The notes under the pieces were generated by a model. That model did not search any database and was not told where the DNA came from. It was given only the letters and a program-made list of their open reading frames with translations. Positions 32,615-41,469 of a DNA stretch of 64,000 nt are shown here, piece after piece. The DNA is from Asparagopsis taxiformis (Eukaryota; Rhodophyta; Florideophyceae; Bonnemaisoniales; Bonnemaisoniaceae), in contig JALQPE010002822.1 in the NCBI GenBank assembly GCA_030407315.1, positions 39,500 through 103,499 on the forward strand. The letters are read 5' to 3'. Position numbers and translations under genes: made by a program. Positions within the stretch are counted from its first letter, which is position 1. Each line of letters starts with the position of its first letter.

Positions 32615-33325
32615 CTAAGTGAGGCGTAGGAGCGGTAGCTTGGCGCGGAATTGTGCTGGTTTCAGTGCCTTTGTCATGATGTCTGCTGCGTTGGAGCTCG
32701 ACGATGTGTGGTGAAGTGTTATGTGTTTGCGTTAGATCTCCTCTTTCACGAAGTGATACTTCACATCGATGTGCTTGGACTTCGGTGTTGGGAATTCTGT
32801 GTTGGCAGTTGTAATGGCTCCCGCGTTGTCCATGTATATTGGTGTAGGGAGGTTGTTGTGGTGTCGCATGTCTCTGAGTATGTTGCGAAGGAAGTTGACG
32901 TGTTGAGCGGTGTGAAAGGCGGCAACATATTCTGCGTGCCACGTACTTGTTGTGACAAATCTTTGCCGCTTAGATTTCCACGCGACGGGGGAGTTATTGT
33001 ACATGATAACGGTGCCGGATGTGGATTTGCGTGTGGGTGGACATGCCGCGAAATCGCTATCTGAGAATGCGATAAGGTCTTCTGTCTTTTGCGATTTGTA
33101 TGATATTCCGGTGTCCTGACTTTGCTGCAGATAGCGCAATACTCGCATTCCAGCTTGATAGTGTAAGATTTGTAGTTTTGTGGAGAATCGAGCGAGGTAT
33201 CCAGTGATGAAAGCGATGTCTGGTCGCGTAGAGTCAGCGAGGTATCGCAGGCTGCCGATTAGGGCGAGGTGATCATGTGTTTTCGTGTCGAGCGGTTCGG
33301 TGAGCTTCACTACGGTGTTGAAAAG
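32615..33325 (-). pseudogene. Ty1/copia RNase H fragment
   Basis: About 235 codons of the copia Pol C-terminus: LIGSLRYLADSTRPDIAF, VLRYLQQSQDTGISY, SDSDFAACPPTRKSTSGTV, TSTWHAEYVAAFHTAQ, YMDNAGAIT, SKHIDVKYHFVKEEI. After an in-frame TAA at 32732-32734 the end continues in frame (ADIMTKALKPAQFRAKL) to TAG at 32615. The upstream side is cut at the ACAGT-repeat block near 33325. The sequence TGATCATCCGACA occurs twice just beyond the end (about 32532 and 32584), possibly in LTR remains. Confidence 0.85.
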
Positions 33326-33545
33326 GGGGCCTCAGACAGTACGGCGAGACAGTGATTTTTACGTAAACAGTACTGTCTGAGACAGTAAAAATCACTATGC
33401 GGCAAATGAAAATTAATGCCACACTTGGAGACAGTGATTTGCACTGTCTGGCAGACAGTACGGAACACTGTCTGCAGACAGTAAAAAACACTGTCTCACA
33501 GTACTGTCTGAGGCAGTGAATGGAGACAGTAAAAATTAATGATTT
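33318..33545. repeat. Dense ACAGT/ACTGT palindromic block
   Basis: Many overlapping inverted copies of CAGACAGT/ACTGTCTG and GACAGTAAAAATCAC, including the perfect ACAGTACTGT. Long stem-loops are possible. It abuts the broken end of the copia fragment. Confidence 0.8.
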
Positions 33546-33676
33546 ATTCAATAGTTGGATATGATGTAATTTACTGTACTGGGCAGTGTTGGCGGATAGT
33601 GTTTTGTATTGGCCAAGGCAACATGGCCGGATAGTGAAATACGCTGCCTGGGACAATAGATGGAACCAACACGGTG

Positions 33677-33917
33677 CACTGTCCTGGGCAGTACCTGGAG
33701 ACAGTGATTTTCACTGTCCTGGGCAGCACCTGTAGACAGTATTTCGTGCTGCCCTGGGCAGCACCTGTAGACAGTACTTTGTGCTGCCCTGGGCAGCACC
33801 TGTAGACAGTACTTTGTGCTGCCCTGGGCAGCACCTGTAGACAGTATTTCGTGCTGCCCTGGGCAGCACCTGTAGACAGTACTTTGTGCTGCCCTGGGCA
33901 GCACCTGGAGACAGTAA
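33677..33917. repeat. 35-bp tandem repeat built from the same motif
   Basis: About six to seven copies of a 35-bp unit containing CTGCCCTGGGCAG (near-perfect palindrome) and TGTAGACAGTA. The variants are TATTTCG and TACTTTG. The open minus-strand frames across it merely reflect the period and are not genes. Confidence 0.85.
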
Positions 33918-35610
33918 AAGTAGTGTCCTGATATAGTAAAATTCGGTGTCTGGGAGTGGTGGATGAGATGGAGCGTCACGCTGTCGTGGGCATCTTTCTG
34001 GGGTAGAGGAAGGCAGTTCTAGCGCTATGAGGATGGGGCATGGACGGTATTCATATGGGAATGGACAGAATAGTACGGCTAGGAATTTTTATTTCGTAGT
34101 GACTATGAGCTAGCGAGAGGTATACGCGGTAGGATAGGTAGCAATCTAAGAGGGTGCGATATGGGAAGCTTCACTCTGGATTTGTTTATTTGCGCAGGCT
34201 ACATTGAGAATAAACAACCCTATGTTAAAAATGCTACTACAACTAACACTATTCCGACGAGTAAAACTAAAACTACTAGAAAAGTCTACAAATCTATCAA
34301 CTGATTGAGCTGCATGAATAAGCTAGGAAATGAAGAGAAGAAGAAAAATGATGTAGAGAAAGGAAACAAGTTAGTGACGTTGAATTGGAGAGGGAAATTG
34401 ATGGTGATTAGGAGACTAACGTACCTTAACAAATACCATTGCATCCCAAATTGAGATATGTACTCACAGGCAGAAAAGAAAAGTAGTGGAGAAGTGGTAA
34501 GAGAGAAAGATAAATGAAAGTAGAAGTGGAACACTCACCGACTGGAAACCTGAGAAAGAGAAAACAAATAGAAAACTGGGTTAGTGGCGTGAGTTGTGGA
34601 AACGTACCATCATGGTTCATATCCGTCGGAGACAAAGCAACAACTTTGGCCCTGGAAGCCGTATTGATGATCTATACGGCTTCCACGGCCAGGGTTGTTG
34701 CTTTGTTTCCGACGGATATGAAGATGGAAACAGGGATTTCCAGAATCTGTTGTTTAAGTAGCACTCTGCGGGCGGAAATGACGTGTAGGAGAACAATAGA
34801 GGGATGAGTTTGAAACGGAGCGGTGCGATGGGAGGCCCAGAAAAACGATACCTAGGGTGCGAATTACGCTTTGAAGCACATGACCTGGCAGAACAGGCGC
34901 AAATTATTGTATCTTCTACCGCCTTCTCTAGTCTATAATGACGTCATCACTACAGAAATATAGGAAAAACAATAGCATATGGGGCCTACAGAAAAGGGTG
35001 AGGCGAGAAGTAGGAAAAATGGCGCACTTTCCTGGACGAGGAGTCCGCACTTCCAGTGATGATGTGGACGGTATATATCGATGACGTCATTGCATGCTCT
35101 GAGCACACTTGGCAGGCAGTCAAAGCGGGCCACGTGGATGTGGGCGGCTAGGAAACAGCAGTGTGGGAGAAATTTTATAATTTTCATGTTGCAAGCGAGC
35201 ACTGAATCTGCATTGCAATATATAAATTTATGCTAATTTAAGATATCACACCGAGTACGATTCAACGAGAGATTGTGCTTTCAAATTATAAATAGGGCCG
35301 AAAATGTGGTAGAGTATACGAGTAGGAAGTACGTGTATGAGAAAATCAGATTCAGTATTAGTGCCTAGAGCATCACTGCGAAATAAACGGCCGTTTTCCG
35401 GAAATGGATACATCTTGGCTGGGTTTGTGGTTAGGGAATGCGATACAAGATAGCAAAACGATGTTGAGTCCGGATGAAATAGCAATCAATTTGCATAAAG
35501 CAATGAGCATAGGACAAAGCATTGTGGTGAACCAGTTCATTGGATCGAATGAAAGCCTGGAAAGGTTTCGTAACGGTTAAAAGTAGTAGTACTGTATTGA
35601 GATAGTAGTC
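33918..35610. other. Intergenic region with one long inverted repeat
   Basis: No gene is supported. Short ORFs on both strands have no motifs. A 107-bp foldback lies at 34616-34722 (listed separately). This may contain the 5' flank and end of the transposon carrying the next gene, but I could not identify terminal repeats. Confidence 0.45.
34616..34722. repeat. Inverted repeat with 49-bp arms
   Basis: Arms 34616-34664 and 34674-34722, with loop TGATGATCT. They pair with four mismatches by eye. The outer 14 bp (TTCATATCCGTCGG) and the inner GGAAGCCGTAT pair perfectly. The transcript would form a long hairpin. Confidence 0.85.
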
Positions 35611-37302
35611 ATGTCGAAGAAGTTTAGAGTTGTATTCTATGCAACAAAACTGAGGGAAGAAGAAAAGAACAAAAACATCAAGATGGCTCCGAGACGGACT
35701 CCTATTCGAAAGAAAACCACAAGTCGTAGGACAAAGGCGAGATTCGATTCACTCAATGTGGCCAGTCCCAGTAGAAAGCTTCCTGGGAAACTGCAGGGAG
35801 AAATGCGCAGCAGTGATGCAGCCTGCATGAACAAAGAAATCCCGAGAGGTAATGAGCTACGACGTGAGTGTACCACAGATGACCTATTGGAGTCCCCAAT
35901 CCCTATGGGTGACACAATAGAAGGTTGTATTGATGTGTACAGCAAAAACGATGAAGCTGGAAGTGACATCTACGTAGCATCGAGCACGCTAATGGAATCG
36001 GAAGAAGCAACAGGACGAGGTTCTGATTCCATTTCAACTGGAGGCCCGATAGACCGAAATGCTGGGGATGAAGCATGTGGTGATTTCAAGGCACTACTAC
36101 GATGGCCTGCAATGTATGGGGCTCTTCAGCTGAGTGGAACTCAAAGAATGACAAGAGCCCACTATGAAGGTACCCTGTTCGGAATGAATTTCCGCAGAGA
36201 TCCAAGTGAGCATGTCCCGTCGGACTCTGTGATGCGACAGAAGATACTACCATTCTTGAGGAAACACTGCTATGCAAAGAGCTGTGACATAGAGTTTCCG
36301 ATAGACCTTCGAAAGAGCGGAGCAAGAGCTGCACAGCATCGAGGTGCAGTAGGAACCCGTGGAACAACAGATGACAGAGACAATTGTGGAGGAATGGCGA
36401 AAGTTCGTATTGTACTCCCAAGCACATGGGCTCTGAAAGATGTCCAGACTCGACCAATCTTTAAAGCATTCCGCAGTGACGCGAACAATCGAAGCTCGGA
36501 AGGAGAAAAATCAACCGCAGAGTGCAGCATTGAAGATTCGTTCATCGCAAAGTGCAGGAGGGGTGTTTTGAGCGACCCATTCGTTCGCACAGCAGTTGTT
36601 CCCATTGACAGCGATGGGAAAAAGGGTTTGAAGCACATTTATGTACCTGATGGAACAGCAATTCGAATCCGATGTCATCCAGGAGCTCGTCAGGTTGCCG
36701 TCATCGAAAGAGCAAAAGGGTTTAGGAAGAATGACAGAGATGGTGGGAAACCGAAGAGGAGAAGAGTGGCAGTTACATCGTTGTGGGAACTTCATGCTAG
36801 GACCATAGTTACCTATGAGGCTCGACACGACGGTGAGCATGATGTGCATGTCGAAAAATATCTGCAGCCGCGAATGTCACATCTATTGGAATGGGAGAGG
36901 CAGCATGCTCTGCGAGCGATATCGCAATGTGTAATCGGAGCAGGAGCCAAGGGAAAAGGAACACGAGCTGGGGACGTGATAACCGTTCTATTACCAATTG
37001 GAATGGAAGAGGGTGATATTGTTCCACACGTCGTATTGGTGAACAGGTATTTGAAAGAGCAGGTCGGAGAAGCATCCACCATGTTACTTTGCTTTTCACC
37101 GGGCGCGAGCTTTGCTGAAGCCAGAAACCCGCCCGATGGACTAGGAAGCCCCAACTATGAAGAAATTCGTGTTTCAGGGGTGTTCTCGGATGGTTTCGGA
37201 GCAATGGCACCCAGCGTCTCCGCGAGAAGATGCACCATGTTGGGGAAAGCTGGAGGATGGTCGAAACTACTTTGTTTACCGATTTCTCCTTTACACGGAT
37301 GA
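35611..37302 (+). CDS. Tnp2/Plavaka-like transposase, N-terminal part (first of two overlapping ORFs)
   Basis: 563 codons from ATG 35611. An inner ATG at 35683 (MAPRRTPIRKKTTSRRTKAR) gives a basic, nuclear-localisation-like N-terminus and is a credible alternative start. The middle is Ser/acidic. The second half has a compact domain with strands IVLPSTWALKD, VRTAVVPID and GLKHIYVPDGTAIRIR and the Cys/His residues CRRG and HARTIVTYEARHD. Near 37190 its frame stops making sense, and the sequence continues in the frame of the next ORF. The probable cause is one extra base in TTTCGGAGC. It is the upstream half of a ~1290-residue protein. Confidence 0.55.
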   Translation: MSKKFRVVFYATKLREEEKNKNIKMAPRRTPIRKKTTSRRTKARFDSLNVASPSRKLPGKLQGEMRSSDAACMNKEIPRGNELRRECTTDDLLESPIPMGDTIEGCIDVYSKNDEAGSDIYVASSTLMESEEATGRGSDSISTGGPIDRNAGDEACGDFKALLRWPAMYGALQLSGTQRMTRAHYEGTLFGMNFRRDPSEHVPSDSVMRQKILPFLRKHCYAKSCDIEFPIDLRKSGARAAQHRGAVGTRGTTDDRDNCGGMAKVRIVLPSTWALKDVQTRPIFKAFRSDANNRSSEGEKSTAECSIEDSFIAKCRRGVLSDPFVRTAVVPIDSDGKKGLKHIYVPDGTAIRIRCHPGARQVAVIERAKGFRKNDRDGGKPKRRRVAVTSLWELHARTIVTYEARHDGEHDVHVEKYLQPRMSHLLEWERQHALRAISQCVIGAGAKGKGTRAGDVITVLLPIGMEEGDIVPHVVLVNRYLKEQVGEASTMLLCFSPGASFAEARNPPDGLGSPNYEEIRVSGVFSDGFGAMAPSVSARRCTMLGKAGGWSKLLCLPISPLHG

Positions 37303-39475
37303 CTTCGAACCATTCACAAGCAGGAAGGGAAGTTTTGGTGGATGCTATATGTTACCTCTCAATCTACCACCTCGGAAAAGGGGAAGCTACCAAGCGGTTC
37401 GAGTTATTGGTTTGCCACCTCCGGGAGTGTCCACAAATTGTGTATTGCGATATATCGTTCAAGATATAGTGCGGGGAAGCACAGAGGGTTTCCCAACGAA
37501 AAATGCAGAGGGAGAAGATGTTGTGGTATTTCTAGACCCAGTGGGGAGCATTGGAGACTATCCTGCAGTTTCACATACCCTGGATGTTCTTGGACACACA
37601 TCAAACTCTCCGTGCCACATCTGCAGTTTCCGCAAATATGACCTGAGTAGTACTGGCGGCACGAAGAATGCATACACTTCGGTAGTGAACGGGCAAACAT
37701 CGACGCATGCCAGGAGCAAGTATCGGAATGCATCGACACGTAAGGATGCCACAGAAACCCAGCTTCGCACTCTCGGACTGGCTGCAGAAGAAGGGGAAGA
37801 TTTACCATTTCATGTCCTGAGCACTTCCTTGGAAGCAGTGCAGGAAGAAGTACCAAAGACGGAAAACGGAGTTTCAGTTGTCCCAGCAATTTTTGACCCG
37901 TACCGTTCCGCAGTGATAGCACCTGACCATCTATTGTCTGGACTGGCACAAGATGTACTGAACGCTTGTATTTCAGCTGCCAGCCCACGAATTAGAGAGG
38001 TAGCTGAATTGCAAATTCTGGGCGCTCTGAAGAAGTTCAGGATGGGAAGGCAGAACCGTTTATTTGGAACCAACAATCTGCTTTCCATGAACATGAGTGA
38101 CATATTCAGTGTGCTGCTGATAGCACCTATGGCATTCGAAAACGCAGCTCGAATGATGGATGGGAAAGGGGAAGGTCATCGTGAAAAATTTGATGGGGCC
38201 GTCAAACTAGTAGTGATGTTTCAGAAGCTGGTTTCGTGTATTAGTTTCATGCCCGTATGGTGGAAAGACGGTCCACATGAAGTAGAGACGGCTGACGGAG
38301 AAGGTGGCAGGAATGAATACATTCTGGGAAGAACTGTAGACTACGTGGAGACGTTGAATGAGTATTGTCGGAAAGTGAAGGGAGCAGGAGCACATTTGGA
38401 CCAGCCTAATGTTCATCGTCTTGTCGAGTTTTGTGTTCATACGCTTCCTGCTTACGGCTCTGTGAAGCACGTGCAGGAGCTTATATTCGAACGGATGCAT
38501 CAGCCGCTGAAGAAAGGTGTGAGAATGTCCAATCACCAAAGCGAACAGCTTTCAGCGCTGGAATTAGTTCTTGCGGATGACTGGCAGACGAGAGTGGCCA
38601 TTGTTTTGCGCGAAATCGGCATGGAGCCGCAACATTGGTCCTCGTCCGAATGCTCTCAAATGGTCAACGTTCTTTCACAGGAGCTAGGGAGAGAAATAGA
38701 TGTGGAAGACGAGGTAGTGAAAAACTGCTTCCAGGAACCGGTTCTCCAGCTTCTCTCCCAGCGTCGAGGAAAGATATTGTCGGCGGATGGTGAAATTGTG
38801 ACGTGGAGAGGGCATGGAGGTATATCTATTGACGAGGTCAAGGAGTACATGAATGGAAAATGTGATATGGCAGAGGGTGCTGTAGGTGTTTTCAAACGGT
38901 TCTTTACCGAAAGGTACGGAAGTGGAACAAGTGGGTGTGGAAAGTATGCCGAATGGGTGAGAAGAGTTTCTAGAAGCACTACGACAGAGTGGGGAAGGAA
39001 AACAGTGCAGAGGTCTGGCTCTCTAGAATCAGGAGCTATCATCCATGCTGTTTGCCCTGAACAGAGGACATGTGAGGATGGTGCAACTTCACAAGCGATT
39101 CTGTACCCGGCGTCTCGTCTCACATCAGAGATAATGCGGGGAAGAATTAATTATGAACCGCGGTTTTTTATTGTTCTAGCGTTCTTTATCCTGAGGAACG
39201 AGAGTGCGAGAGATGAGCAAGGTACAGCTTATGGAGTTTGCCTGGGTTTGCAAAAAACTGATGAAGGAGTGTTCAAGGTCGAAGAGAGGCGACGAACAGT
39301 AATTGTGGAGATGAGTGAGGGAGTCACTGAGGTGTTTGGTATGCACTATTGCAATGGGAGTGTATGCGAATATGATGAGAACATGAGGGAGGTAAGGCAC
39401 GGACCCGGACTGCTGGAGGGTGGAGAGATATATGCACTATGTAGGCGAGACGGATTTCCACCGAGGGCTGCATGA
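37157..39475 (+). CDS. Tnp2/Plavaka-like transposase, catalytic part (second ORF)
   Basis: 772 codons, meaningful from about residue 15 (EQWHPASPRED). The arrangement is that of fungal Tnp2-type (EnSpm/CACTA, Plavaka) transposases: YTDDFEPFTSRKGSFGGCYM with Asp48/Asp49, then LPPRKRGSYQAVRVIGLPPPGV, then VVVFLDPVGSIGDYPA with Asp134, then a Cys pair in SPCHICSFRK (153, 156). Later come AVIAPDHLLSGLAQDVLN (the 'DHLH'-like helix) and FERMHQPLKKGVRMSNHQSE, as expected near the catalytic Glu. No TIRs were found. An AATAAA follows the stop at 39488. Assignment rests on motif order, not a database search. Confidence 0.6.
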   Translation: MKKFVFQGCSRMVSEQWHPASPREDAPCWGKLEDGRNYFVYRFLLYTDDFEPFTSRKGSFGGCYMLPLNLPPRKRGSYQAVRVIGLPPPGVSTNCVLRYIVQDIVRGSTEGFPTKNAEGEDVVVFLDPVGSIGDYPAVSHTLDVLGHTSNSPCHICSFRKYDLSSTGGTKNAYTSVVNGQTSTHARSKYRNASTRKDATETQLRTLGLAAEEGEDLPFHVLSTSLEAVQEEVPKTENGVSVVPAIFDPYRSAVIAPDHLLSGLAQDVLNACISAASPRIREVAELQILGALKKFRMGRQNRLFGTNNLLSMNMSDIFSVLLIAPMAFENAARMMDGKGEGHREKFDGAVKLVVMFQKLVSCISFMPVWWKDGPHEVETADGEGGRNEYILGRTVDYVETLNEYCRKVKGAGAHLDQPNVHRLVEFCVHTLPAYGSVKHVQELIFERMHQPLKKGVRMSNHQSEQLSALELVLADDWQTRVAIVLREIGMEPQHWSSSECSQMVNVLSQELGREIDVEDEVVKNCFQEPVLQLLSQRRGKILSADGEIVTWRGHGGISIDEVKEYMNGKCDMAEGAVGVFKRFFTERYGSGTSGCGKYAEWVRRVSRSTTTEWGRKTVQRSGSLESGAIIHAVCPEQRTCEDGATSQAILYPASRLTSEIMRGRINYEPRFFIVLAFFILRNESARDEQGTAYGVCLGLQKTDEGVFKVEERRRTVIVEMSEGVTEVFGMHYCNGSVCEYDENMREVRHGPGLLEGGEIYALCRRDGFPPRAA

Positions 39476-39595
39476 TTTTTAGGGAAGAATAAAATGAATA
39501 ACCAGATGCATCACATATGAATAGTACACTCTAGGGCGTTGGTGGATTGGTGCGAAGTAGTGGGGAGAGGATCTGAGAGGATGGAGGGAGGTATG

Positions 39596-39997
39596 CTTAC
39601 AGCAAAGTCATCGTTACGATGGCTTTGCTGTAAGAAAACGTTGCCATTACAGTGGTCAAGAATTTTTTACCGGGTAAAAAAATCGTGGCAGCTGTAATGA
39701 TTTGCTTTCTTACAGCAAAGTCATCGTTACGATGACTTTGCTGTAAGGAACCGTTTCCTTGCAGTGGCCGAAGAATTTTTTACCGGGTAAAAATCAGCAA
39801 GAATTTTTACCGGGTAAAAAATTGTGGCCGCTGTAATGTTTTCTTTTCTTACAGCAAAGTCATCGTAACGATGACTTTGCTGTAAGAAAACGTTTCATTA
39901 CAGCGGCCACAATTTTTTACCCGGTAAAGAGATCGTGGCTGCTGTAATGTTTTCTTTTCTTACAGCAAAGTCATCGTAACGATGACTTTGCTGTAAG
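39596..39997. repeat. Four near-identical 39-bp palindromes
   Basis: Copies at 39596-39634, 39709-39747, 39848-39886 and 39959-39997. Each is CTTACAGCAAAGTCATCG, then TTA or TAA, then the inverse arm. The centre base is T in copies 1-2 and A in copies 3-4. The spacers carry a second palindrome, TTTTACCGGGTAAAA or TTTTACCCGGTAAA, and CAGC(G/T)G(C)CCAC segments, also mirrored. The block begins about 120 bp after the transposase stop and could be a subterminal region. Confidence 0.9.
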
Positions 39998-40981
39998 AAA
40001 ACGTTTCATTACAGCAAATTCATCGATAGTTAAGGTTAAGTAACCAACTTTAGGATGTCCAGAGGACCTGCTCGTTGTAAGGAATATTGATCAACTGACG
40101 AGGAGGAAGCATTTTGAATCGACTAGGGTAGGAAGGCAATGAGATTTGGTATGGAAGAAAACTGAATCGCAGTAGTGAATAGGTAGTTGAACAGAATTCA
40201 TATTGATGTTCATTGGTGTATGGTCCATTGGAGCACATTGGAAACCATTTATATGATCACCGTTTAAATAGTCTATGAATCCTTTGCAGCCGAGTACGCC
40301 AATAGGAAGAAATTCAAGCAGTGGCCTGCACGGGAACCGTTTATTTGTGAGTAGCAAAAGTTAGTGTAGAAATGAATTTTTCAGACTTGTAGGAGAGGTG
40401 GATCGTGGTAAATGTATAAAACTCACGTAGAATCGATTGATAGGAATCAATGGTATGGAAGAAGAAGCGAGGTGGAGAGTGTGGATGAAATAGGTTGTTG
40501 GAATATGAATGATAATTGACGTGGTGAGGTAAACGGGTTCGATTGCATTATATGTGCTAGAGGTACATACTATTAGGTGTAGATTGATGGAAAGGGCTAA
40601 ACGCTTTGTGGGGGTATCAGGATCAGGTAGAGTCAGAGGTGCTGAGCGGGTGCAGCGTAAGGTTCATCAGGACTGAAGGTAGGTAGGGGATGTCTTGTCG
40701 GGATAGTATATGAGAGGAAGCTGAGAGACGGGAAGCGCACTCGGAGGTACCAAAATTGTGGATTTCATCGTCTACACAACATTTGAACAGAGAACCGATT
40801 GAACGAACTGAGATTTCAGGGATTACAATGGGAGACAATAGTATCATGAATACTACAGCGGAGAAGACCAATTCTCCTTCTGCTGAAGAGAAAAGCATCA
40901 CTATTGCTCAGTACAGCTCTTCTAAAGTGCAAGTTGATCCTCGCAAAATGAAGTTTCCGACAGTGACCTCCCGTTTGGTGC
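39998..40981. other. Intergenic
   Basis: Short ORFs only. One at 40828-41019 (starting MGDNSIMNTTAEKTNSPSAE) is compositionally protein-like but runs into the candidate copia LTR, so I do not call it a gene. Confidence 0.4.
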
Positions 40982-41469
40982 TGTTGATAAAGTTTGGTCG
41001 CTTACCGAGCGTTTACTGAATCTGCGAGCTCACTACATAATTTGTATTCTCGCCGAGGTGCGCCGGCGGTGCTAAGGACAGCCTGTTCAAGGCTGCTCCA
41101 GACAGACTGTCACTGACAGTCTGTCCTAGCAAGCACCCGCTGCCAATCTGGTACACGTGGGCTTCTCTATCATATCATCCACACGTGTACACTTATCATA
41201 ACATTTTCCCTCTGCCATGATGGCAACCCATCTTGGCATTTCTAATTATTAATTGAAACTATGACAAACAAATTGAAACTTCAGAGTCCAGTTACTCCGT
41301 AATGGAGTGTCGTAGGAGCCCCGGAGAAGTTGCTACCCGACTAATTCGGGCACGCTGAATACGATGAGATAGGTGTCAGAGCGCTCAGACCACTCCTTCT
41401 AGGAGAAATCGAGGGTCAAAGTTTTCTCACGGAATTAGGCCTACCAGGCCCATTCTCAGTGAGTCAACA
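40982..41469 (-). repeat. Candidate copia 3' LTR
   Basis: The right edge is set by the polypurine tract AAAGAGGGGGAG (plus 41470-41481), followed by TGTTGACTCAC on the minus strand. The left edge is placed at TGTTGATAAAG, giving TGTTGA...TCAACA inverted ends and 488 bp. No second LTR is available for confirmation. Confidence 0.45.

Noticed and set aside
33677..33917. CRISPR-like direct repeats
   Set aside because: The repeats are contiguous with no unique spacers, in eukaryotic transposon-rich DNA.
33548..33979. Cys/Gly/Gln-rich minus-strand ORF of about 140 codons
   Set aside because: It is produced by the 35-bp tandem repeat. No non-repetitive coding sequence is present.
39596..39997. Bacterial-type terminator hairpins
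   Set aside because: The palindromes are 39 bp, repeated four times with mirrored spacers and no T-tract. They are too large and structured for terminators, and the context is eukaryotic.
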